This document shows positions 1 to 5,227 of a stretch of 6,974 bases of DNA, in pieces. The notes under the pieces are model-generated. The model saw only the letters and a program-made list of their open reading frames with translations, made no database searches and had not been told where the DNA came from. This DNA comes from Candidatus Aerophobota bacterium (GTDB lineage Bacteria > Aerophobota > Aerophobia > Aerophobales > B3-G15): assembly GCA_030607715.1 (NCBI GenBank), contig JAUWJM010000087.1, forward strand, positions 1 through 6,974, given 5' to 3'. Position numbers and translations under genes: made by a program. Numbering within the stretch: position 1 is the first letter of the stretch; each line of letters starts with the position of its first letter.

Positions 1-131
1 AGTTGTATCAACTTCGCCAAGAATTGGATGAAGCAGTGAAAGAAGAGGAGTACGAAAAAGCAGCTCAGCTCAGAGATAAGATAAAGGAATTGCAGAGTGA
101 GAAGCCCAATGATTTTCCAACAACTAATTAA
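1..131 (+). CDS. mcsA: McsA, C-terminal end only (UVR motif)
   Basis: This is the 3' end of a gene that begins before the window; codons read in frame from base 3 to the TAA at 129-131. The visible 42 residues start LYQLRQELDEAV and continue through EEEYEKAAQLRDKIKEL, a classic UVR (UvrB/UvrC) helical hairpin with the YE-AA-LRD core. In Firmicutes, McsA ends in such a motif, activates the arginine kinase McsB, and carries CxxC zinc sites further upstream, which cannot be seen here. The identification depends mainly on the following gene being mcsB. On its own, a UVR motif could also belong to UvrB, UvrC or a ClpC-like protein. The last codons overlap the start of mcsB, so the two are probably co-translated. 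Confidence 0.8.
   Translation, partial: LYQLRQELDEAVKEEEYEKAAQLRDKIKELQSEKPNDFPTTN
83..88 (+). promoter_or_regulatory. Ribosome binding site for mcsB, inside mcsA
   Basis: AAAGGA lies 8 nt before the GTG at 97, which is ideal spacing, and is 20 nt from the alternative ATG at 109. It favours the GTG start. It also encodes part of the McsA UVR helix, so the match could be coincidental. Confidence 0.4.
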
Positions 132-1185
132 CTCTTCCAGTAAATGGGTAAAGGAAGAAGGACCGGAGGCAAATGTTGTTTTTAGTTGCCGGGTTAGATT
201 GGCAAGAAATCTTCAGGATTTTGTTTTTCCTCCCTGGGCTAGTGATTCTGAACTAAAGAAAGCTTCTACTAAAATTCTTGAGGCTGTAAACAAAAGCAAG
301 TATTTTAAAGATTCTTCGATAACAGATATGGGAAGGCTTTCTTTTTTAGAAAAAAGATTTCTTTTAGAACGACATTTAATTAGCAATGAATTTATGGAGA
401 ATGGTGAATATCGATTTTTGGTGGCTACCAAGGGAGAAGTTATTTCCTTAATGATAAATGAAGAGGACCATTTAAGACTTCAAAATATTCTCTCTGGACT
501 TCAGTTAATGAAAGCCTGGAGGTTAAGTGATGAGGTTGATGATGATTTAGAGGAATATTTAAATTATACTTTCTCTCCTCAAAGAGGTTACCTTACTTCC
601 TGTCCCACTAATGTTGGCACGGGGATGCGAGCATCCTGCATGATGCACTTGCCTTGTTTGGTGGTTACCAATAGAATTAGAGATGTATTAAAAAGTGTCT
701 CTCAATTAGGTTTGGTAACCAGGGGTCTTTATGGGGAAGGAACAGGTTCTCAGGGAGATTTTTTTCAGATTTCTAATCAGGTTACCTTAGGTTTAAAGGA
801 GGAACAAATTATTAGTTCTGTGGAGAAAGTAACTCGTCGAGTGGTGGAAGAGGAAAAAAAGGCCAGAGAAGTTTTGCTTAAAGATAATTTTACTAAAATA
901 AAAGATGAAGTAGGGCGGGCCTACGGAGTTTTAACCAATGTTTATCTGATAAGTATAGAGGAGGCTTTTAGGTTATTATCCAAGATAAGATTAGGTGTAA
1001 GTTTAGGATTGTTATCTGGTTTAAAGGTTGGTATTTTAAATGAACTCTTTATTTTAATTGAGCCAGCACAAATTCAGATTAGCCAGGGCAAGTCTTTAAA
1101 CCCTTTTTCTCAAGATCAGATCAGGGCTAAAATTATTAGAGAAAAATTAAGACAAGGATTCTCTGAGGGGAAAATCTTTCTTTGA
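97..1185 (+). CDS. mcsB: Protein-arginine kinase McsB
   Basis: McsB phosphorylates arginine residues in cytosolic proteins and marks them for degradation by ClpCP. It is related to phosphagen (guanido) kinases but lacks their N-terminal domain. Family hallmarks in order, numbered from the GTG: SCRVRLARN (30-38, nucleotide-binding arginines), NEEDH (121-125), RGYLTSCPTNVGTGMRAS (163-180, with the active-site-region Cys), YGEG (212-215) and QISNQ (224-228). At about 360 residues it is full length. The start is uncertain. GTG 97 has a well-spaced AAAGGA, whereas ATG 109 gives an N-terminus (MIFQQLINSSSKW) that lines up better with Bacillus McsB; the difference is four residues. The C-terminal phosphoarginine-pocket motif, RDxxRA in Bacillus, reads QDQIRA (339-344). 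It overlaps mcsA upstream. No clpC follows; the next gene is tilS, after a repeat-filled gap. Confidence 0.95.
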   Translation: MRSPMIFQQLINSSSKWVKEEGPEANVVFSCRVRLARNLQDFVFPPWASDSELKKASTKILEAVNKSKYFKDSSITDMGRLSFLEKRFLLERHLISNEFMENGEYRFLVATKGEVISLMINEEDHLRLQNILSGLQLMKAWRLSDEVDDDLEEYLNYTFSPQRGYLTSCPTNVGTGMRASCMMHLPCLVVTNRIRDVLKSVSQLGLVTRGLYGEGTGSQGDFFQISNQVTLGLKEEQIISSVEKVTRRVVEEEKKAREVLLKDNFTKIKDEVGRAYGVLTNVYLISIEEAFRLLSKIRLGVSLGLLSGLKVGILNELFILIEPAQIQISQGKSLNPFSQDQIRAKIIREKLRQGFSEGKIFL

Positions 1186-1377
1186 ATAAAGGTTACTATT
1201 CAGCCACCAAGACACGAAGCCACCAAGTAAACCCGGTCTTAAAATTTTTAGCGTCCTCTGTGTCTTCAGTGGTTAATTTTTTTAGCAATGGACTCTTCTT
1301 TTTCCGATGGAGGTTTAAAATTCATATCACTTCTTTGTGCCTTGGTGACTTAGTGGCCTGAACTGTTACGAATAAAG
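1184..1377. mobile_element. MITE-like element with 8-bp target duplication (element A)
   Basis: The core spans 1192-1369 (178 bp). It begins GTTACTATTCAG and ends CTGAACTGTTAC, imperfect terminal inverted repeats matching at 9 of 12 positions. Inside each end lie three tandem octamers of the form NCACNAAG: CCACCAAG, ACACGAAG, CCACCAAG at 1204-1227, and, read on the minus strand, CCACTAAG, TCACCAAG, GCACAAAG at 1356-1333. GAATAAAG occurs exactly on both sides (1184-1191 and 1370-1377), as expected for an 8-bp target-site duplication. The element has no coding capacity, so it would have to be moved by a transposase encoded elsewhere. The left duplication includes the last two bases of the mcsB stop codon, so the insertion left that gene intact. 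RNA across it could fold into a long imperfect hairpin with a roughly 105-nt loop. Confidence 0.65.
1246..1276 (-). repeat. Nested 9-nt-period repeat inside element A
   Basis: On the minus strand this reads TTAA followed by CCACTGAAG (1272-1264), ACACAGAGG (1263-1255) and ACGCTAAAA (1254-1246): three 9-nt units of decaying similarity. The first 13 bases, TTAACCACTGAAG, are identical to the array at the 3' end of tilS (2918-2930), in the opposite orientation. The array sits in the spacer of element A, so it is either a nested insertion or an original part of a composite element. Confidence 0.5.
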
Positions 1378-1382
1378 TTTGT

Positions 1383-1511
1383 CTTAATATTTAGCCATGG
1401 ATGGACGCTGATATTTTAAACTTTATAAAAACTTCTGAAAAAATATCTACAATCTTTTTGTGTTTAAATTTATCTGTGTTCATCTGTGTGAATCTGTGGC
1501 TGAATAGTTAC
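1383..1511. repeat. Inverted-repeat element with 10-nt tandem units (element B)
   Basis: The right arm (1460-1511), read on the minus strand, starts GTAACTATTCAGC and carries three perfectly phased decamers: CACAGATTCA (1498-1489), CACAGATGAA (1488-1479) and CACAGATAAA (1478-1469), followed by TTTAAAC. The left arm (1383-1421) is a decayed counterpart with TATTTAGCC and a shared TTTAAAC, apparently missing one 10-nt unit. The right end, GGCTGAATAGTTACGA, matches the ends of elements A and C. I see no clear target duplication. It fills most of the space between element A and tilS, so together the two elements account for nearly all of the gap from 1186 to 1524. No RNA gene or convincing promoter is visible in that gap. 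Confidence 0.6.
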
Positions 1512-1516
1512 GAGGG
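1512..1516 (+). promoter_or_regulatory. Ribosome binding site of tilS
   Basis: GAGGG lies 8 nt before the tilS ATG. It begins at the base after the terminal GTTAC of element B, so the ribosome site directly abuts the repeat and its first bases (GA) are shared with the extended repeat motif. Confidence 0.6.
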
Positions 1517-1524
1517 TTAAGCTG

Positions 1525-2928
1525 ATGTTTTATAAACCGGGGGATCTCTTACTAAAAGTTCAGGAAACTATCCAAGAGCATAATATGCTAAAAGTGGGTG
1601 ATAGAATTGTTGTGGGAGTTTCTGGAGGTCCCGATTCTACAGTTTTAATTCATCTTCTTTGCAAATTAAAACAAGATTATAAGTTAAATATCTGGGTCGC
1701 TCATCTCAATCATGAGTTGAGAAAAGAAGCAAAAGAGGAAGCTGAGTGGGTAAAAAGATTCTCTTCTCGATTAAAAGTTCCTGTAGTTTTAGATTCTTCA
1801 AATGTTGCTCTTTTAGCTAAGCAAAAAAAAATTTCTCTTGAAATGGCTGCTCGGCAAGTTAGATATAGTTTTCTTGAGCATGTAGCCAAAAAAGTAGAGG
1901 CTACTAAGATTGCTCTGGGTCACACTGCTTCTGATCAGATAGAAACTCTTTTGATGAGGTTAATAAGAGGCGCTGGCTTGGATGGACTTACTGGTATCCC
2001 TCCTACAAGAGGGAAAATTATTCGCCCCTTGATCAACATTTTTCGGGAAGAGATAGAAGAGTATTGTCAAATTTTTAATCTTTATCCTTGTAGGGATTCT
2101 TCTAATCAGGAATTATCCTTTTTTCGAAATAAAGTCCGTCTGAGGTTAATTCCCTTTATTTCCCGGGAGTATAATCCTCAATTTAATCAAGTCTTATTTC
2201 GAACTGCCGATATATTAAGAGAGGAGAGAAAGTATTTAGAGAAAACAACAGAAAAGGCGTTAAAGAAGTTAATCATAGAAAGGAGAAATGGACAGATAGT
2301 TATAGATGCAGAAAAACTGTTATCTTCCTTTCCCTTAGCTCTGCAGCGAAGAGTTATTCGCAAATTTATACAAGAAGTGAAAGGTGATTTAAAAAGTGTG
2401 AGTTTTATCCATATAGATGAAGTTCTTAAGTTAAGATCGGATAAAGGTACCAAGATAATCAATCTTCCCGGTGATATTTTTGTTAAGAGAGAGTACGGAA
2501 GTTTGATAGCAAAGAAGGGGAAGGAAAAGTATCCCTCTTTCTTTTCCTCCTTTACTGTTCCAGGAAAGACAATCCTTGATCCTATAGGTTTTTTGTTTGA
2601 GAGTGAGTTATCTTGGAAAAAGTCTTCTTATTTTTCTCAAGATCCTTACTGTATCCAACTTGATTGGGACAAATTATCTGGCCCTTTATTCCTGCGAGGG
2701 AGGAAAAGAGGGGATAAGTTTCAACCTCTGGGAATGAGAGGAGAAAAAAAGTTAAAAAATTTTTTTATAGACCTTAAAGTACCTTATCAGCAAAGGGATA
2801 AAGTTCCTGTTCTGGTAAATAGAGAGAGGATAATTTGGGTAGTTGGTTATCGAATTGACGACAGATTTAAAGTGGATGAGTATACCAATAAAATTCTTAG
2901 GATAAAAGCGAGAAAAATTAACCACTGA
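1525..2928 (+). CDS. tilS: tRNA(Ile)-lysidine synthetase TilS
   Basis: TilS uses ATP and lysine to convert C34 of the CAU-anticodon isoleucine tRNA to lysidine, so that it reads AUA and is charged with Ile; it is cytosolic and usually essential. Visible features: PP-loop SGGPDS (33-38), LNHELRKE (61-68), RQVRYSFL (110-117), GHTASDQIETLLMRLIRGAG (132-151) and RDSSNQ...RNKVRLRLIP (190-210). A complete C-terminal TilS substrate-binding domain follows, with FLRGRKRGDKFQPLGMRG (389-406), NFFIDLKVP and WVVGYRIDDRF. At 467 residues it is the long, Bacillus-type form. The usual ADDQ of the second motif reads ASDQ. The ATG has a GAGGG ribosome site at 1512-1516. The final residues (NH) and the TGA stop are encoded within a 9-nt tandem repeat array, so the extreme C-terminus may be repeat-derived. 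Confidence 0.96.
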   Translation: MFYKPGDLLLKVQETIQEHNMLKVGDRIVVGVSGGPDSTVLIHLLCKLKQDYKLNIWVAHLNHELRKEAKEEAEWVKRFSSRLKVPVVLDSSNVALLAKQKKISLEMAARQVRYSFLEHVAKKVEATKIALGHTASDQIETLLMRLIRGAGLDGLTGIPPTRGKIIRPLINIFREEIEEYCQIFNLYPCRDSSNQELSFFRNKVRLRLIPFISREYNPQFNQVLFRTADILREERKYLEKTTEKALKKLIIERRNGQIVIDAEKLLSSFPLALQRRVIRKFIQEVKGDLKSVSFIHIDEVLKLRSDKGTKIINLPGDIFVKREYGSLIAKKGKEKYPSFFSSFTVPGKTILDPIGFLFESELSWKKSSYFSQDPYCIQLDWDKLSGPLFLRGRKRGDKFQPLGMRGEKKLKNFFIDLKVPYQQRDKVPVLVNRERIIWVVGYRIDDRFKVDEYTNKILRIKARKINH

Positions 2929-2949
2929 AGGCACTGAAAACACTGAAAA
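2918..2949 (+). repeat. 9-nt tandem repeat array over the tilS stop codon
   Basis: TTAA is followed by CCACTGAAG (2922-2930), GCACTGAAA (2931-2939) and ACACTGAAA (2940-2948): three phased nonamers of consensus NCACTGAAR. The tilS stop TGA (2926-2928) lies in the first unit. An inverted copy sits at 1246-1276. No matching inverted arm is visible before hisB, so this is a solitary half-element. Confidence 0.6.
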
Positions 2950-3001
2950 TTTTAAATAGATAAGATGAGGTAATAAAATTTTCTAAAGAAACGAGAAAAG
3001 A

Positions 3002-3589
3002 ATGAAAAAAGAAGGAAAAATAAAAAGAAAAACTAAGGAAACCAAGGTAGAAGTTTTTGTTAATCTGGACGGCAGGGGTCATTTTAAGATAGATACAGGC
3101 TATCCTTTTTTGAATCATATGCTGGAGCTTTTTTCCTGGCATGGATTCTTTGACTTGGAGATTTTAGCTCGAGGGGATACTCAAGTTGATTATCATCATC
3201 TGGTAGAGGATGTAGGAATATCCTTAGGGAAAGCTTTTGGAAAGGCTTTAAAGAAAAAGCAAGGGATAAGAAGATATGGCAATAGTTTTGTTCCTATGGA
3301 TGGTGTTCTGGTTCAGTGTGTAGTAGATATCAGTGGACGTCCCCTTTTTGTTTTACATACCTCCAAAGAATTAAAGGGAGAGATTTTTGAAGTTTTTAAA
3401 GGTTTTTTTAGGGGTTTTTCTTACCATTCAGGGATTACTCTTCATATTAATTTTTGCTATGGGCAGGGCTACCATCATGTTTTAGAGGCAATTTTTAAAG
3501 CTTTTGCTTTAAGTCTGGATGAAGCTTGCACACCAGAAAAGAGAAGAAAAGCTGTTCCTTCTGTAAAGGGAAGTATAGATGAGGTCTAA
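3002..3589 (+). CDS. hisB: Imidazoleglycerol-phosphate dehydratase HisB
   Basis: HisB dehydrates imidazole glycerol phosphate to imidazole acetol phosphate in histidine biosynthesis; it is a Mn-dependent cytosolic 24-mer. This is the monofunctional form (195 residues) without the phosphatase domain of E. coli HisB. Duplicated metal-binding signatures are present: FLNHMLE (36-42), HHLVED (65-70), GITLH (144-148) and HHVLEA (158-163). So are VPMD (97-100), VDISGRP (108-114) and the C-terminal VPSVKGS (185-191). Small deviations are FLNHM for the common FFDHM and DYHH for DDHH; the ligand His and Glu residues are kept. The ATG is the only reasonable start, because an in-frame TAA lies at 2984 and no other start codon follows it. 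The ribosome site is weak (GAG at 2993). No other his gene is in the window; tilS precedes it and dtd begins 2 nt after it. Confidence 0.95.
   Translation: MKKEGKIKRKTKETKVEVFVNLDGRGHFKIDTGYPFLNHMLELFSWHGFFDLEILARGDTQVDYHHLVEDVGISLGKAFGKALKKKQGIRRYGNSFVPMDGVLVQCVVDISGRPLFVLHTSKELKGEIFEVFKGFFRGFSYHSGITLHINFCYGQGYHHVLEAIFKAFALSLDEACTPEKRRKAVPSVKGSIDEV
3581..3584 (+). promoter_or_regulatory. Ribosome binding site of dtd inside hisB
   Basis: GAGG lies 7 nt before the dtd ATG and within the last codons of hisB (Glu-Val-stop). This suggests that dtd translation is coupled to hisB. Confidence 0.55.
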
Positions 3590-3591
3590 TT

Positions 3592-4032
3592 ATGCGAGCT
3601 GTAGTTCAAAGAGTTACCAAAGCTACCTGCTGGGTAGGAGAAAAAGAAGTTGGATCTATAGATAAGGGGATGGTGGTCTTTTTAGGAGTGGGGAGAGATG
3701 ACAAACTCCAGGATACTGAATGTATGGCTAATAAAATTCTTAATTTGCGGATATTTGGAGATTTACAGGATAAGCTAAATTTGTCTTTGCTCCAGGTCGG
3801 AGGAGAAGTTCTCATAATTCCTCAATTTACTGTATATGGAGATTGCAGGAAGGGGCACCGACCCAATTTTATTAAAGCTGCTCTACCTCAAAGGGCCAAA
3901 TCACTTTATCTTAAGGTAGTGGAAATAATAAAAGAGAAAATTCCCAGAGTAGAGGAAGGGGTATTTGGAGTTAAAATGAGAGTAAGAGTAGATAATGAAG
4001 GACCGGTGACATTAATTCTCGATCCTAAGTAA
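3592..4032 (+). CDS. dtd: D-aminoacyl-tRNA deacylase Dtd
   Basis: Dtd hydrolyses D-amino acids (and mischarged Gly) from tRNA, recycling the tRNA and enforcing homochirality; it is a cytosolic homodimer. The protein has normal length (146 residues). It shows the N-terminal MRAVVQRV, VFLGVGRDD (29-37), NLRIFGD (51-57), LNLSLLQVGGEVL (62-74), QFTVYGDCRKGHRPNF (78-93) and the C-terminal NEGPVT (135-140), which holds the Gly-cisPro chirality filter (G137, P138). The active-site-region Thr is kept (T80), but the family motif SQFTL reads PQFTV. The gene follows hisB by 2 nt with a ribosome site inside hisB. Its stop codon TAA lies within the left end of repeat element C, which begins at about 4029. 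Confidence 0.96.
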   Translation: MRAVVQRVTKATCWVGEKEVGSIDKGMVVFLGVGRDDKLQDTECMANKILNLRIFGDLQDKLNLSLLQVGGEVLIIPQFTVYGDCRKGHRPNFIKAALPQRAKSLYLKVVEIIKEKIPRVEEGVFGVKMRVRVDNEGPVTLILDPK

Positions 4033-4131
4033 TTATTTAGCTACTGATCTACGCAGATGAATACAAAGAAAAAAATGAATAAAAAGCTTTGTTGAATAAT
4101 TATTCGTGATAATTAGTGGCTGAATACTAAC
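4029..4131. repeat. Inverted-repeat element before the pil operon (element C)
   Basis: The left end, GTAATTATTTAGC (4029-4041), and the reverse-complemented right end, GTTAGTATTCAGC (4131-4119), match each other and the ends of elements A and B. Inside are units of period 10. On the left, TACTGATCTA, CGCAGATGAA and TACAAAGAAA occupy 4042-4071. On the right, read on the minus strand, CACTAATTAT (4118-4109) and CACGAATAAT (4108-4099) are followed by a decayed third unit. The flanks GATCCTAA and GATTTAAG are only loosely alike, so any target duplication has decayed. The element carries the dtd stop codon and ends 23 nt before pilM. It fills nearly the whole dtd-pilM gap, where no convincing promoter or terminator is visible. 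Confidence 0.55.
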
Positions 4132-4154
4132 GATTTAAGTATAGAAGGTAAGAA

Positions 4155-5225
4155 ATGACCAGGACAACTGTAGGATTAAAAATAGGCTCCACAGGGATAA
4201 AACTGGTAGAGTTAACTCACCAAGCAGGAAAATGCCAGCTGAAGAGTTTGGGTTTAGCTCAGTTACCCTTCCATGAAAGAGGAGTAGATTATGCAAGAGA
4301 AGAGACTTTAATTGCTCATACCATTAGAGATCTAATGCAAAAGTACAAAGTGAACAAAAGGTGTGTAGTTACAGCAGTGGGAGGGGGATCGGTGATTATT
4401 CGAAGAATTAAAGTTCCTCAAATGAAGCCAGAAGAGCTTATCCAGGCTCTTAAATGGGAAGCAGAAGAGTATATTCCTTATCCCATTAATGAGGTAACCC
4501 TCGCTTTTCATATTTTAAAGAGTAGTTTATCAGAAGCTGGAAATCAAGAGATGTCTTTAATACTGGTGGGGGCAAGGAATAAAGTTATCCATAGTCATCT
4601 TAAAGTTATAAGGCAAGCAGGTATTTCTCCAGTAGTAATAGATGTAAGTCCTTTTGCTCTTTTCAATGTCTTTGATCATTTCAGTTCGGAAGATAAGGAA
4701 GGAGTGGCTCTTCTTGAAATTAGACACCAAGATACAGACCTGGTTATATTAGAGAAGGATTCTCCTTTTTTAGTAAGAAATATAAAGTTTGGGGGAAATC
4801 AAATTACTCAAAGTATCCGTGATGAGTTTAATATTTCCTATACTGAAGCTGAGAAGTTAAAAAAAAGATATGGTCTTACAGAGAGAGAAGATGAAGTTTC
4901 CAGAGAATCTGAGGAAAATGTTAAGGTAGATAGAATTATCAGGAAATCTCTTGATAACTTAGTTAATGAGATTACTCGCTCTTTTGAGTATTATACTTCT
5001 AATAGAGGAGGACTTTCAGTTAAAAAAATTGTTCTTTCGGGGGGAACTTCACTTCTAAAAAATATAGATAAGTTTTTAGCCCAGCAGATAGAAATACCTG
5101 TAGAGATGATTAACCCTTTTAAAAATATTATCTATGACTCTCGAAATTTTCCTTCTGAGTTTTTATTTTCCCTGGCTCCTCTATTCAGTATCCCTGTGGG
5201 GTTAGCTCTTAGAGAGGTGGCTTAG
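4155..5225 (+). CDS. pilM: Type IV pilus assembly protein PilM
   Basis: PilM is a cytoplasmic, actin-like (FtsA/MreB fold) protein that binds the N-terminal tail of PilN and links the pilus motor to the inner-membrane complex. Family features are VGLKIGSTGIKLVEL (6-20), IIRRIKVPQM (81-90), EAEEYIPYPINEV (102-114), DVSPFALF (163-170), FGGNQITQSI (212-221), SFEYYTS (276-282), VLSGGTSLLKNI (293-304) and EMINPF (317-322). At 356 residues it has normal length. Two nucleotide-contacting motifs depart from the consensus. The first phosphate loop reads KIGS rather than D/E-IGS (K9), and the second reads EIRHQDTD (188-195) rather than DIG...T. The GG adenosine loop is intact. The ATG has GAAGG 6 nt upstream. 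It is the first gene of a tight operon, and pilN follows by 2 nt. Confidence 0.95.
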   Translation: MTRTTVGLKIGSTGIKLVELTHQAGKCQLKSLGLAQLPFHERGVDYAREETLIAHTIRDLMQKYKVNKRCVVTAVGGGSVIIRRIKVPQMKPEELIQALKWEAEEYIPYPINEVTLAFHILKSSLSEAGNQEMSLILVGARNKVIHSHLKVIRQAGISPVVIDVSPFALFNVFDHFSSEDKEGVALLEIRHQDTDLVILEKDSPFLVRNIKFGGNQITQSIRDEFNISYTEAEKLKKRYGLTEREDEVSRESEENVKVDRIIRKSLDNLVNEITRSFEYYTSNRGGLSVKKIVLSGGTSLLKNIDKFLAQQIEIPVEMINPFKNIIYDSRNFPSEFLFSLAPLFSIPVGLALREVA

Positions 5226-5227
5226 CT

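Noticed and set aside
213..431. Antisense open frames, for example on the minus strand opposite mcsB, tilS and dtd
   Set aside because: They lie opposite strongly conserved genes, have no recognisable motifs, and their composition reflects the opposite strand.
1402..1429. Promoter in element B (TGGACG, 16 nt, TATAAA)
   Set aside because: The -35 matches only 4 of 6 positions, and TATAAA-like boxes are abundant in this AT-rich sequence. There is nothing further to support it.
1192..1511. A CRISPR array or small RNA gene in the mcsB-tilS gap
   Set aside because: The repeats are 8-10 nt units without spacers of constant length, and the inverted arms with flanking direct repeats fit insertion elements better.
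1375..1519. Target duplication for element B
   Set aside because: The 8-mers on each side (AAGTTTGT and GAGGGTTA) do not match, so I do not claim one.
1912..1947. TilS inactivated by the ASDQ change in the usual ADDQ motif
   Set aside because: All other motifs and both domains are intact, and the motif shows natural variation in the family, so loss of function is not supported.
2945..2983. Rho-independent terminator between tilS and hisB (GAAAATTTTA and TAAAATTTTC inverted repeat)
   Set aside because: The 10-bp stem is nearly all A/T with a 19-nt loop and no GC core or clean T-run, so it would be weak. In an AT-rich gap such matches are common.
4092..4113. Promoter in element C (TTGAAT and GATAAT)
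   Set aside because: The two boxes are only 10 nt apart, too close for a sigma-70 promoter.
4021..4139. Target duplication for element C (GATCCTAA versus GATTTAAG)
   Set aside because: Only half the positions match without an indel. It may be a decayed duplication, but the evidence is too weak.
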